Positions 1-8,441 of a stretch of DNA of 64,000 nucleotides are shown one piece after another. Each line of letters begins with the position of its first letter. The first letter of the stretch is position 1. The notes beneath the pieces were generated by a model. That model made no database searches. It saw nothing but the letters and a program-made list of their open reading frames with translations, and had not been told where the DNA came from. This DNA is from JANQPX01 sp039197065 (GTDB lineage: Bacteria; Pseudomonadota; Alphaproteobacteria; Geminicoccales; Geminicoccaceae). The stretch spans positions 86,254 to 150,253 of the forward strand of contig JBCCUL010000006.1 of the NCBI GenBank assembly GCA_039197065.1, given 5' to 3'. The position numbers were made by a program, and so were the translations under genes.

Positions 1-1551
1 CTGCTCGCCGATCTCTATTCGCCGGTGCAGATGAATTCGCTGGATGGCGCCGCCCTTTCCAGTGACGAGCCGTTCAAATACACCGCCCTCGAGCTTGGGA
101 TCGGCCTCGTTCTGCTTGTTATGCTGGTCCAGCTCCTGAAAGGCCGGGGCGAGCGTATCGCCACGGTGTTTGCGGGGCTTCTTGTCCTGGCGGGCCTCGG
201 CTATGGCGGCCTGGTGCTGACCTACATGCTGACGCCGGAGCCCGTGATCACCAGCGCCGAGGCCGACACGGAGGCAGGCGCGGGCAATGTCTATCACATC
301 GTGCTCGATCGCATGCAGACCGATGCGTTTTTGAGCGCGGTGGATCGCGCGGCGGCGCGTCCGGCGTTCGAGGGGTTCGAGCTCTTCTCGAACAATGTCT
401 CCAACTACATGATCACCGTGCCCTCGCGCGCCAGCTATCTGAGCGGCACCTTCTATCACGAGGGCGACTACAAGGAGTGGCATAAAGGGATCTGGCGGCG
501 CCAGGGCATTCAGAAACTGCTCGACGATCAGGGCTACCGGGTCTGGAACTACGCGCCGTTTCGCCAATGGCAGGACCCCTCGGCCGACGTCTTCCGCTAC
601 ATCCTGGACGTCTACCGGGACCGGACCGGGATCGCGGGCAGCAATGTCTCCGACTTCATCGTCCTTTGGCTGCTCCGGCCCGTGCCCAATTTCCTCACCA
701 ACGAAGCGCTCGCCCCCATCGCAGGGGCGCGCGATCTGATGCTCGCCGGCCTCGATCGCATCAGCGGCAACACGGCACCCGATGGCGGCCGGCAAAAACG
801 CCTGACCATGCGCGAAGGCCTCCAGGTGGTGGCGAGCAAGCACACCTTCGAGCAGGCGGCGATCGACGAGGAGAAGCGCGCCCCATCCGGCGAATATGTC
901 TATCTCCATGCCGTGCTGCCGCATCTCCCCTATGTGTTCGACGACCGCTGCACCTATCACGGCCCGCCGACCAAAAAGCTGAACGAGGCCGAACGCCGAA
1001 GCGCCTATCTCGACCAGGCCGTCTGCTCGGTCCGGCTGATCCGGGATTTCCTCGATCATCTCCAGGCGATCGGTCGCTATGACGACGCCACCATCATCAT
1101 CCATGCGGACACCGGCGCCGAAGAAGGTTTCTTAGCCGATCCCGCCGACTACCGCTCGGCTGAAACCACCCTCGGGCGCGCCGACAACCAGCTGCTCTCC
1201 GGCGTCAACGCCCTCCTGATGATCAAGCGGCCGGGGGGCCGCGGCCCCCTGCGTGAACTTGAGCAGGTCACGCAGCTAGTGGACCTCTTTCCGACCCTCG
1301 CCGACATCCTCGACCTCGAAGACGCCGTGGACGTCCCCATCCATGGCCGTTCGATCTACGCGGAAGACGACGAGCCGCGCGAGGTCCGCTTCGGCTTCGA
1401 TCCCGACGAACTCTTCGGATCCAATTTCATGGAAGTCCGCATCGAAACCCCGGAAAACATCCGCCGCTCAAAACTCACCGTCGTCGGCCCTGCTCTAGTG
1501 CCAACAAACTGGCGCCCCGAAATCCGCCAAGTGGCGTGGCCACGGCATTGA
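1..1551 (+). CDS. Membrane-anchored sulfatase / phosphoethanolamine-transferase-like hydrolase, 5' end outside window
   Basis: The reading frame is open to the left edge, so the true start lies upstream; the first ATG in the window is at 25. Two hydrophobic segments (codons about 24-45 and 55-78 after that ATG) precede an alkaline-phosphatase-superfamily domain. Family landmarks visible are VYHIVLDRM (first metal-binding Asp), TVPSRASYLSG at the usual nucleophile position (C/S-x-P-S-R of sulfatases) and HADTGAEEG where the D-H-G metal motif is expected. The nucleophile position is Thr (codon 415-417), as in phosphoethanolamine and glycerol-phosphate transferases, and the usual His of DHG is Thr. 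It may modify an envelope polymer, fitting the polysaccharide genes downstream; substrate unknown. The last codons and the stop lie inside a family-1 repeat. Confidence 0.75.
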   Translation: MLADLYSPVQMNSLDGAALSSDEPFKYTALELGIGLVLLVMLVQLLKGRGERIATVFAGLLVLAGLGYGGLVLTYMLTPEPVITSAEADTEAGAGNVYHIVLDRMQTDAFLSAVDRAAARPAFEGFELFSNNVSNYMITVPSRASYLSGTFYHEGDYKEWHKGIWRRQGIQKLLDDQGYRVWNYAPFRQWQDPSADVFRYILDVYRDRTGIAGSNVSDFIVLWLLRPVPNFLTNEALAPIAGARDLMLAGLDRISGNTAPDGGRQKRLTMREGLQVVASKHTFEQAAIDEEKRAPSGEYVYLHAVLPHLPYVFDDRCTYHGPPTKKLNEAERRSAYLDQAVCSVRLIRDFLDHLQAIGRYDDATIIIHADTGAEEGFLADPADYRSAETTLGRADNQLLSGVNALLMIKRPGGRGPLRELEQVTQLVDLFPTLADILDLEDAVDVPIHGRSIYAEDDEPREVRFGFDPDELFGSNFMEVRIETPENIRRSKLTVVGPALVPTNWRPEIRQVAWPRH

Positions 1552-1611
1552 CGTTTGGTCGCCTTCGAAGAATGAGCCAGAATCTCCGGAGGTATGCGCC
1601 GCCGTGTCGGG
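1531..1611 (+). repeat. Family-1 dispersed repeat, copy 1 (GTGGCGYGGCCAC core)
   Basis: About 80 bp starting GTGGCGTGGCCAC and continuing with a TTGAC block, CGCCTTCGAAGAA and GGTATGCG. It aligns nearly end to end with the copies at 57840 and (reverse) 58046, and over its first ~45 bp with 5342. The TGA stop of the upstream gene (1549-1551) is supplied by the repeat's TTGAC block, so the element overlaps the gene end. Confidence 0.75.
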
Positions 1612-1660
1612 ACCACTTCAAGACGTGCTCCGGCCAGGCGACCCAAGGGCTCAGGCAAGT

Positions 1661-2548
1661 TCAGCCGGGCCTGCCAGGCCCCCGGTGGAGGGCTTGGGAG
1701 AGGCAGTGGACGCCGCCGCCGCCGAGGGTGAACATGGACATATCAGGGGAAAAAACCTCGAAGCCGAGGGCCTGCATCTTGGCGTTGAGCTCGTCTGCGC
1801 CCTGCATCGATAGGACCTTGCCGTTGCCGAGGGCGACGAGGTTGACGCCGAGATTTCTGGCTTCCCGATAGGGCACGTCCACGAAGTCGAAGCCCCAGTC
1901 TTCGAGCTGCTTGACCAGCCAGGGTTCGAGGGCGTCCAGGCAGGCGACCAGGAGTTTTTCCGCGAGCGGCACGATCAGCCCGTCCATATGGACAAACTCG
2001 CGTGAGATGGGCGCCGTGAGCGCTTCCCAGCCTTCGTCGCGCACGAAGTCAGCGACCTGCTCAGCGCCCGCCTTTTCGGAGCGTTCGCCAGAGTAGCCGA
2101 TCAGGACCCGGCCGGGTTCCAGGATGACGAAGTCCCCGCCCTCGAAATGGCCGGCGGTGGCGTAGCGCCAGATGGGAATTTTTTTCGTTTGGTAGAACTG
2201 GATGGCGGAGACGTAGTCGGCGCGCCGGACCTTGAGCTGCATGTGGCAGATCAGAGCGCCCCAGGGCGTCATGGCCGAACTGTCGCGCGCGAAGAAGTTG
2301 CGGTGGAGCGTGGGGTCGGGCTCGAGGTAGTGGCAGGTGACGCCGTTCTCCTCATAGATCCTGACCATCTCGGCATGCTGGGCCTGGGCGGTCTGCAGGT
2401 CGAAGGCCACGCCGGTCATGTGCGCATTGGCGAGCGTGCGCCCGATCAGGGGGCCAGCCTCGACCCATCGATAATAATCCGGCTTGCCGAGAAGGACGTC
2501 AGTGAGCGGACCATAGTCATTGTCGATGCCCCAGGACTGAACGCTCAT
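1661..2548 (-). CDS. Arginine deiminase / dimethylarginine dimethylaminohydrolase family protein
   Basis: About 295 residues of the guanidino-group-modifying superfamily, cytoplasmic. The catalytic set is complete: FEGGDF (substrate-binding acidic motif), FVHMDGL (catalytic His) and a C-terminal GGGGVHCLSQALHR carrying the nucleophilic Cys. These enzymes hydrolyse arginine, methylarginines or related guanidino compounds; the exact substrate cannot be told. The ATG at 2548 is chosen because GGGAGCGGG precedes it closely; the frame stays open to 2686 but that extension is low-quality, basic sequence. It is a monocistronic minus-strand gene between two plus-strand envelope genes. Confidence 0.82.
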   Translation of the reverse strand: MSVQSWGIDNDYGPLTDVLLGKPDYYRWVEAGPLIGRTLANAHMTGVAFDLQTAQAQHAEMVRIYEENGVTCHYLEPDPTLHRNFFARDSSAMTPWGALICHMQLKVRRADYVSAIQFYQTKKIPIWRYATAGHFEGGDFVILEPGRVLIGYSGERSEKAGAEQVADFVRDEGWEALTAPISREFVHMDGLIVPLAEKLLVACLDALEPWLVKQLEDWGFDFVDVPYREARNLGVNLVALGNGKVLSMQGADELNAKMQALGFEVFSPDMSMFTLGGGGVHCLSQALHRGPGRPG

Positions 2549-2742
2549 CACCCGCTCCCTCTTGATGGGTTCCTTATCATCAACATGAGGGATGCGGGGC
2601 TGGTCAGCAAGAAACCGGTGACCACCATCGCCCAGCCGGTGGGCGAGGTCGCGCTGCGCCTGGCGCCTTCCGATATGCATTTGCACTGCAGATTGCTGTC
2701 ATGACGCCCAATTATTCTGAAAAGTTGTTTTTTGCTTGTTCT

Positions 2743-2771
2743 TTGACAGATATTGCCAGGGTTCGATTTAC
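2743..2771 (+). promoter_or_regulatory. Candidate sigma70-type promoter for the O-acetylation pair
   Basis: TTGACA at 2743-2748 is followed after 16-17 bases by GATTTA/ATTTAC, about 30 bases before the ATG at 2802. The surrounding sequence is locally AT-rich. The -35 box is perfect and the -10 box weak. Confidence 0.4.
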
Positions 2772-2801
2772 AAGCACCGTGAGAGTGCATAGTAGGCTTC
2801 T

Positions 2802-3938
2802 ATGCACAGCGCTATTCGGACAAATGACAGGGGCAATAGCGGCCTCCTGGATCTCTTGCGGATGTTCCGCGAGCGGTTCTGGGCGGTTTTGGCTTTTTTC
2901 CTGATCGGATTGATGGCCGTTTTCGGCTTGAATATGGCCATCCCCCCAGAAGACGCCCCCGACATCGGACAGCTCGGCAAACGGGCCGAGTTTTTTACCA
3001 AGACCTATCAGGACTACAATGTGCTGTTTGTCGGCACGAGCTCGACCTACCGGGGCGTCGATCCCGTGCTTCTGCAAGAGGTCGCGGCCCGGAATGGCTG
3101 CGACGTCCGCGCCTTCAATTTCGGTATTCCCAAGCTTCGCTTTACCGAACTTCGCTATCTCCAGGAGCGCCTGACCCCGGAGATGCTACGAGGTTTCGAT
3201 CTGATCTTTCTGGCTCCCATGGCATCCTCCAAGATCCGACCGAACAACTGGAGCAGCGATCGCATCCAGTATTTCTCCGACTTCAGGGGCTATTGGGACA
3301 GCCTGGTCGACATCTGGCATACGCCGATGGTCAACGCTGTGCCGAAGCAGATTTACTATTCTAGCCTGCTGACCGGCGCGTTCGCTTACCGTCAGCTCGG
3401 CATCGGCCGTCTGGCCGACAATTTCCACGAGACGTCACTGGGCGACGACGCCGATCAGGGCAGCGATGTCTTCGGTGGCGACGCGATCGTCGACTTCAGC
3501 CGACATGGCCATGTGGCGCTTGACGACGAACCCAGCGAGCAGTTTGCAAAACGCGGTCAGATCATCAAGGACAGACCCGGCTATTTCGATACGCTCAAGC
3601 AGAAAAACGTGTCGTTCGATGAGTTTCGCGGATCGAGCGCTGAGCGGGCGTTGCAGCGGTTTGAGTGGACCAAAGATTATTTCCCCGATTTCGAGGGGAC
3701 GTTCGGGATCTTCCTGCCGCCGCTCCTGACCACCAGAGGCCAGGATACGGTCCTCGCGGAAACGGCGGAAGCGCAGGGGGTCCCGGTTCTCAACTACAAT
3801 CTGATGGATCGATATCCGGAGCTTTTCGAGCTGGAGCACTGGTTCGACTATTATCATCTCGGTCGAAGCGGCGCCGAGGTGCTCACCAGGCTGATCGGCG
3901 AGGACATCTGCCCACTGCTCGATCAAAAGAAGAGCTGA
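2802..3938 (+). CDS. SGNH-type membrane-anchored protein partnered with MBOAT acyltransferase
   Basis: The 378-residue protein has one N-terminal transmembrane segment (residues ~27-47, FWAVLAFFLIGLMAVFGLN) and an extracytoplasmic domain. VLFVGTSSTYRGVDP supplies a GTSS block resembling the SGNH nucleophile motif, and FDYYHLGRSGAEVL near the C-terminus supplies the Asp-x-x-His block. This architecture (compare DltD, AlgJ/AlgX-like proteins) is typical of partners that place acyl groups on polymers delivered by an MBOAT protein. It lies 3 bases before the MBOAT gene, so the two are almost certainly one transcription unit. No strong ribosome site is seen; the start is taken as the first ATG. 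Confidence 0.75.
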   Translation: MHSAIRTNDRGNSGLLDLLRMFRERFWAVLAFFLIGLMAVFGLNMAIPPEDAPDIGQLGKRAEFFTKTYQDYNVLFVGTSSTYRGVDPVLLQEVAARNGCDVRAFNFGIPKLRFTELRYLQERLTPEMLRGFDLIFLAPMASSKIRPNNWSSDRIQYFSDFRGYWDSLVDIWHTPMVNAVPKQIYYSSLLTGAFAYRQLGIGRLADNFHETSLGDDADQGSDVFGGDAIVDFSRHGHVALDDEPSEQFAKRGQIIKDRPGYFDTLKQKNVSFDEFRGSSAERALQRFEWTKDYFPDFEGTFGIFLPPLLTTRGQDTVLAETAEAQGVPVLNYNLMDRYPELFELEHWFDYYHLGRSGAEVLTRLIGEDICPLLDQKKS

Positions 3939-3941
3939 GCC

Positions 3942-5342
3942 GTGCTCTTCGTTCAGGCGACGTTCCTGATCTTCTTCGCGATCGTTTTTCTGGTCTATTG
4001 GAGCCTGCCGAAGCTCGTCCTTCGAAAGCTCTTCCTTCTGGCCGCGAGCTACACCTTCTACGCCGCCTGGGATGCGCGCTTTCTAACGCTCATCATCGGC
4101 TGCACGCTCATCAACTACTGGCTAGGCGCGCTGATCGCGAGGAGCGACAAGGTCAGCACGCGAAGAAGTCTGCTGACGCTGGCGGTCGTCGCCAATATGG
4201 GCGTGCTCTGCATCTTCAAATATCTGAACTTCTTCGCTTCCTCTTTCGTCGCGCTCGCCGCTTGGCTGGGCGTCGAGGTCAGCTATACGACGCTCAACAT
4301 CGTTCTGCCCGTCGGCATCAGCTTTTACCTGTTTCAGACCACCAGCTATGTCATCGATATCTATCGGGAGAAGATCAGGCCATGCGACCGCCTGCTCGAC
4401 TTCTCCGTCTATGTCGCCTTCTTCCCGCAGCTGATCGCCGGTCCCATCGTTCGCGCCAGCGAGTTCCTGCCGCAGCTTGGCCGAAATCTCGACCTGCGCG
4501 ACGTTCATATCCGCTTCTATCTCTTCCTGTTCGCCGTCGGCTTCGTCAAAAAAGCCTGCATCGCCGACAATCTCGCGGTCCATGCCGATCCGGTCTTCGC
4601 CGATGTCGGCGCGTATACGGCCTATACCCAATGGCTTGCCGCTCTGATCTACACGGTGCAACTCTATTGCGACTTCTCCGGCTATTCGGATATGGCGATC
4701 GCCCTTGCCGGCCTGCTCGGCTTCAAACTGCCGCTTAACTTCTTCTTCCCCTATTTCTCACCCAATCTCGGCGAGTTCTGGCGGCGCTGGCATATCACGC
4801 TGTCCACCTGGCTTCGGGATTACGTCTATTTCCCACTGGGCGGCAGCCGCGGTTCCGAGGCGATGACCTACCGGAACCTGATGATCACCTTCGGTCTGAA
4901 CGGCCTTTGGCATGGCGCCGCCTTCGGCTACATCTTCTGGGGGCTCGGCAACGGCCTGGGTGTCGTCGTCTATCGCTTCTGGACCAAGAGTGGGCTTGAC
5001 CGCCTCGTCGTCATTCCGCATGTCGTCGCCGTTGCGATGGTCTTCATCTTCATCGTCCTGGTGCGCGTGCCTTTCAGGACCCCTGATCTCGCCAGCGCCG
5101 GCGACATGTACGGGATCATGTTTGGTCTGATGACACCAGGCAGCCTGACCATCCAGGCGCCGATCGAGGCCGCTCTCGTCAGCCTCGCCGTGATCCACTG
5201 GTTCTTCTATAGGTTCCCCGTCGAAGACTTCATCAAATCCCTGCCGAGGGTCGCTTTCGCCGGCGGCATGGGCGTCGTCATCGCGTTTGCGATCGGCCTG
5301 CTCCCCATCGGCTACTCACCCTTCATCTATTTCCAGTTCTAG
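3942..5342 (+). CDS. MBOAT family O-acyltransferase (AlgI-like)
   Basis: A 466-residue polytopic membrane protein with GTG start. It opens with the AlgI-type block (FLIFFAIVFLVYWSLP, LLAASYTFYAAWD) and contains FWRRWHITLSTWLRDYVYFPLGG and the catalytic-His block LNGLWHGAAFGYIFWG. Members transfer acetyl groups across the membrane onto alginate, cellulose, D-Ala carriers or exopolysaccharide. With the SGNH partner directly upstream and polysaccharide genes around, O-acetylation of the local exopolysaccharide is the natural inference. Its TAG stop shares its final G with the start of a family-1 repeat. Confidence 0.92.
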   Translation: MLFVQATFLIFFAIVFLVYWSLPKLVLRKLFLLAASYTFYAAWDARFLTLIIGCTLINYWLGALIARSDKVSTRRSLLTLAVVANMGVLCIFKYLNFFASSFVALAAWLGVEVSYTTLNIVLPVGISFYLFQTTSYVIDIYREKIRPCDRLLDFSVYVAFFPQLIAGPIVRASEFLPQLGRNLDLRDVHIRFYLFLFAVGFVKKACIADNLAVHADPVFADVGAYTAYTQWLAALIYTVQLYCDFSGYSDMAIALAGLLGFKLPLNFFFPYFSPNLGEFWRRWHITLSTWLRDYVYFPLGGSRGSEAMTYRNLMITFGLNGLWHGAAFGYIFWGLGNGLGVVVYRFWTKSGLDRLVVIPHVVAVAMVFIFIVLVRVPFRTPDLASAGDMYGIMFGLMTPGSLTIQAPIEAALVSLAVIHWFFYRFPVEDFIKSLPRVAFAGGMGVVIAFAIGLLPIGYSPFIYFQF

Positions 5343-5386
5343 TGGCGCGGCCACATCGTGGATTTGAACCGCCTTCGCTGAACGTG
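5342..5386 (+). repeat. Family-1 dispersed repeat, copy 2 (truncated)
   Basis: GTGGCGCGGCCAC beginning on the last base of the MBOAT stop codon, followed by CGTGGATTTGAACCGCCTTCG. Similarity to the other copies ends after about 45 bases, where an unrelated hairpin begins. The block resembles a tRNA T-arm only by chance. Confidence 0.6.
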
Positions 5387-5442
5387 TCAGACCAGAAGAT
5401 CTGGCGGCTGATCCCAGTGTGGCTGTCTGACGCCTCGTTCAG
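5378..5442. terminator. Imperfect stem-loop between convergent genes
   Basis: CTGAACG-t-GTCAGAC (5378-5392) pairs with GTCTGAC-gcct-CGTTCAG (5425-5442); CCAGAAGATCTGG forms an inner palindrome. It lies between the MBOAT gene (+) and the TAXI receptor gene (-), so it could end or protect transcripts from both sides. No T-run follows, so factor-independent termination is not assured. Confidence 0.4.
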
Positions 5443-5507
5443 AAGCTCGGTCCTATCAATCAAGGACTGATGCCACCTGGATCAGGGCGTTCAAGCCCGA
5501 CGGACTC

Positions 5508-6515
5508 TCAGGAGCGCTTGTCCATAAGTCCGATCTCCCGATAGTAGCGCGCCGCGCCCGGATGCAACGGTATGGCGATGCCGTCGAGGGCGGTCGACAG
5601 GGTGATGGACCTCGCCTGCGCGTGCCCGTTATCGAGAAGCGCCCTTGCGGTTTCATGCCAGAGCGCCCGGGTCAGGTTGTAGACGAGGTCTTCATCGGCG
5701 TCGGCGCTGATCACCCACTGGGCGCCGACGCTGAGCGTGAGGATCTCGTCGATACCTCGGTAAGTGCCGGCAGGGATCACGTCTTCGGCAAAGAATTCGT
5801 GCTCCTTCAGAAGGGCTTCGACCTCAGAGCCGGTGATCGGTATCAGGTCGACGGTCTCCGAGGCGACAAGCTCGGTCACCGCGCCAGAAGGATAGCCAGC
5901 GATCAGGATGAAGGCGTCCAGCCGATCCTCGCGCATCTCGGCGATGGCGATGTTGGGCTTCATGAAATGAGGTTCGAAATCGCTTTCGTCGATACCGAAG
6001 GCATCCAGGATGATGCGCGCGTCCACGAGGGTGCCCGAGCCCTGCTCATCCAGAGAGACGCGCTTGCCGACCAGATCCTTGATCGTCTCGATGCCTGAGC
6101 CGCGGCGCGCCACCAGATGTATGCTCTCAGGATAGAGGCTGGCGATCACGCGCAGATTGTCGATCCTAGGCTTGCCCTCATAGATACCGGTGCCGCTGTA
6201 GGCCCAGTGGGTGATGTCGGACTGGGCAAAGCCGCTGTCCAGCGTACCTTCGGCTACCGCCTCGACATTGGCGACCGAGCCGTTCGAACTCTGGGCGCTG
6301 GCGATCAAGCCGGGCACGCCGCAGGAACCGCCGTCCTCGCAGGCGCGTGCGCCGGGCGGGCTGCTGATGATGCCGGCGATCAGTGCGCCGATCGGATAAT
6401 AGGTGCCCGTGACACCGCCGGTGCCGATGCTGAAGAATTGAAGATCTTCCGCCTTGAGCGGCGCGACCAGCAGCAGCCAGGAGGAGAGAAACAGGAGAAG
6501 AGGGCGGATCGCCAT
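5508..6515 (-). CDS. TAXI family TRAP transporter solute-binding protein
   Basis: The 335-residue periplasmic receptor starts with a signal peptide (MAIRPLLLFLSSWLLLV, likely cleaved before AEDLQ) followed by the family block FFSIGTGGVTGTYYPIG. ISSPPGARACEDG, SSNGSVANVEAV and GFAQSDITHWAYSG match the TAXI (TRAP-associated extracytoplasmic immunogenic) fold that binds carboxylate ligands for TRAP transporters. The start is supported by CGGAGA about 10 bases upstream. No TRAP membrane subunit lies next to it in the window, so it is an orphan receptor here. The ligand cannot be inferred. Confidence 0.88.
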   Translation of the reverse strand: MAIRPLLLFLSSWLLLVAPLKAEDLQFFSIGTGGVTGTYYPIGALIAGIISSPPGARACEDGGSCGVPGLIASAQSSNGSVANVEAVAEGTLDSGFAQSDITHWAYSGTGIYEGKPRIDNLRVIASLYPESIHLVARRGSGIETIKDLVGKRVSLDEQGSGTLVDARIILDAFGIDESDFEPHFMKPNIAIAEMREDRLDAFILIAGYPSGAVTELVASETVDLIPITGSEVEALLKEHEFFAEDVIPAGTYRGIDEILTLSVGAQWVISADADEDLVYNLTRALWHETARALLDNGHAQARSITLSTALDGIAIPLHPGAARYYREIGLMDKRS

Positions 6516-6654
6516 GGTCGTGTCTCCGGAGACGAGTGTGCGTCACCCGCCAAAGCCGGACTTTACGCCAAAAATGGCTGGCATCAAGTAGGGTGATTTG
6601 AGGACCTTGGCACTGGACGTTCAGATGGCGGCGGTCAGCGCCGGGCCCATAAGA

Positions 6655-7236
6655 TCAGGCGTCGAGCTCGGCATCCCAATAGAGAAAATCGCGCCAGCTT
6701 TCATGCAGAAAATTGGGCGGAAAGGCGCGGCCGTGCTCCTGGAGATCGAAGGTCGTCGGCATCTCGGGCACCTGCTGCGGGTGCATCCCGCATTCCTTGG
6801 GCAGGCGACTGCCCTTGGCGAGATTGCAGCGGGTGCAGGCGGTGACCACGTTTTCCCAGCTGGTGCGTCCGCCGCGCGAGCGCGGGATGACGTGATCGAA
6901 GGTCAGCTCGTGGGCGCCGAACGGTTCGGTGCAATACTGGCAGGTGAAGTGATCGCGCAGGAACACGTTGAAGCGGGTAAATGGCGGCCTGCGGTTTTGC
7001 GGGACATATTCCTTGAGCGCCACGACGCTTGGCAGCTTCATATCAGCCGATGGCGAACGCACGGTGCGCTCATAATGGCAAAGCACCGCGACGCGATCGA
7101 GGAACATCGCCTTGATCGTTTCCTGCCAGTTCCAGGTGGAGAGCGGAAAGTAGCTGAGAGGCCGGTAATCAGCGTTGAGCACAAGGGTCGGGCAGGCGTC
7201 GAGCGGGGTCATGGAGGAGGGCTCGACCGCGCGCAT
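6655..7236 (-). CDS. HNH endonuclease family protein
   Basis: 193 residues with the conserved alphaproteobacterial layout: TLVLNADYRPLSYFPLSTW near the N-terminus, then a zinc-stabilised HNH core with CQYC, TFDHVIPRSRGG and CTRCN. DH and the following Asn are the metal/catalytic residues. The protein is widespread as a stand-alone chromosomal gene in this class and is not evidence of a restriction system; its role is unclear. GAGG about 7 bases before the ATG at 7236 supports the start. Confidence 0.87.
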   Translation of the reverse strand: MRAVEPSSMTPLDACPTLVLNADYRPLSYFPLSTWNWQETIKAMFLDRVAVLCHYERTVRSPSADMKLPSVVALKEYVPQNRRPPFTRFNVFLRDHFTCQYCTEPFGAHELTFDHVIPRSRGGRTSWENVVTACTRCNLAKGSRLPKECGMHPQQVPEMPTTFDLQEHGRAFPPNFLHESWRDFLYWDAELDA

Positions 7237-7442
7237 CTTACTGCCTCGGTCTCGCCGGCGGGATCGGCGAGGTCACCCTGTCTGGAAGCATCTTCGACAA
7301 CACAGCCATACCACTAGAGCTAGTTGATGTTTGTGACACTGGCAAGACCGCCGGCTCGGCCATGCCGTGACCGGGTCGCCTTCATCAGGTAACCCGAAAG
7401 GCGTTAATCTATTGTTAAAGAAAAGTTTTTTCCTGGCGTATC

Positions 7443-8441
7443 CTAGAGAATCTTTTCGACCGTGTATTCTCGGGTTCTTTTTCCCGACGCGAAGATGATG
7501 ATCTCGCCGATCAGGCCAAGCGCGATGATCTGAATGCCGAGGACGATCATCAACACGCCGAGGATCAGGATCGGGCGATCGGCAAGCGCCATATCGAAAA
7601 ACAGCCGGCCCGCCGCGAGAGCGGCGGTGAACACGAGGCCGGTCAGGAGGAGCGGGAGGCCGATCGCTCCGAAGAAGCGAAGCGGTTTTCGCACGAATTT
7701 CAGGACGAAATAGAGCGCGATGGTGTCCGACAGCAGGCGAAGCTGTGAGCCGAAGCGTGCACGGGGGGACGCGCTCTGGCGCATCGAGACATCGACCGCT
7801 TCGATCTTGAAGCCGCGATCATGGGCGAGGATCGGCAAAAAATGCTGTTGCGTGCTGAAGCCTAGAATTTCCTCGATCGTCGCGCGCTTATAGGCGCGCA
7901 CCCGGCAGACCAGATCGCGCATCGGACGCCCGAAAAGAACGCGAAGCGCGCCATGGAACAGCCGGTCCTGCAGGCGATAGAGCCAGGACTTGCCGATCGC
8001 CGGGCGCTCCGCGACCGCCATGTCGACCCCGTCGGTCGCCTCGATGATCTTGTTCAAATCGTCGGGCTCGACCTGGAGAACGGCGGGAAGCGTGAGGATG
8101 ATGTCGCCGGACGCCCGCCTGACAGCGCTCTTCAAGGCGCCGATCTCATCATCGAAACGGCTGAGCGCGATGACCTTGAGGGGTTCGCTATCATCGGCCG
8201 CAAGGGCCTTCAGATCCTTCAGCGCATTGGGCTTGCCCTCGTCGAGAACGTAGATGAACTCGACGGCGCGCCCGTCCTGATCCAGGGCGTCGCGATAGGA
8301 TTGGTAGGAGGCGATGATCTCGGGCTCGTCCACCAGCACGACGACCACCACCGATAGCGAGCTTTCCCGAGCGGTCTGGTCGGCCGGCGGCTGTTCTTCC
8401 AGCGGGGGCGTCATCCTTGCCAAGGCGCCTTGGTTCACCAT
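7443..8441 (-). CDS. Glycosyltransferase family 2-like membrane protein (second of a GT2 pair)
   Basis: About 332 residues. The N-terminal GT-A-like half (SSLSVVVVVLVDEPEII, EFIYVLDEGKPNALKDLKAL, RRASGDIILTLPAV) resembles family-2 transferases, but the usual DDGS and DxD motifs are degenerate (VLDEGK; LTLPAV). The C-terminal half has two transmembrane segments. The ATG at 8441 is favoured because GGGGAGTGGAG precedes it and it overlaps the stop of the upstream GT2 gene (ATGGTGA), indicating translational coupling. The weakened catalytic motifs suggest an accessory or divergent partner of the intact GT2 upstream. Confidence 0.75.
   Translation of the reverse strand: MVNQGALARMTPPLEEQPPADQTARESSLSVVVVVLVDEPEIIASYQSYRDALDQDGRAVEFIYVLDEGKPNALKDLKALAADDSEPLKVIALSRFDDEIGALKSAVRRASGDIILTLPAVLQVEPDDLNKIIEATDGVDMAVAERPAIGKSWLYRLQDRLFHGALRVLFGRPMRDLVCRVRAYKRATIEEILGFSTQQHFLPILAHDRGFKIEAVDVSMRQSASPRARFGSQLRLLSDTIALYFVLKFVRKPLRFFGAIGLPLLLTGLVFTAALAAGRLFFDMALADRPILILGVLMIVLGIQIIALGLIGEIIIFASGKRTREYTVEKIL

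Noticed and set aside
5345..5375. GATTTGAACC resembling a tRNA T-arm
   Set aside because: No acceptor, D- or anticodon arms; the sequence is part of the family-1 repeat.
6655..7236. HNH endonuclease as part of a restriction or defence system
   Set aside because: It has the stand-alone layout common in alphaproteobacterial chromosomes and no methyltransferase or partner is nearby.
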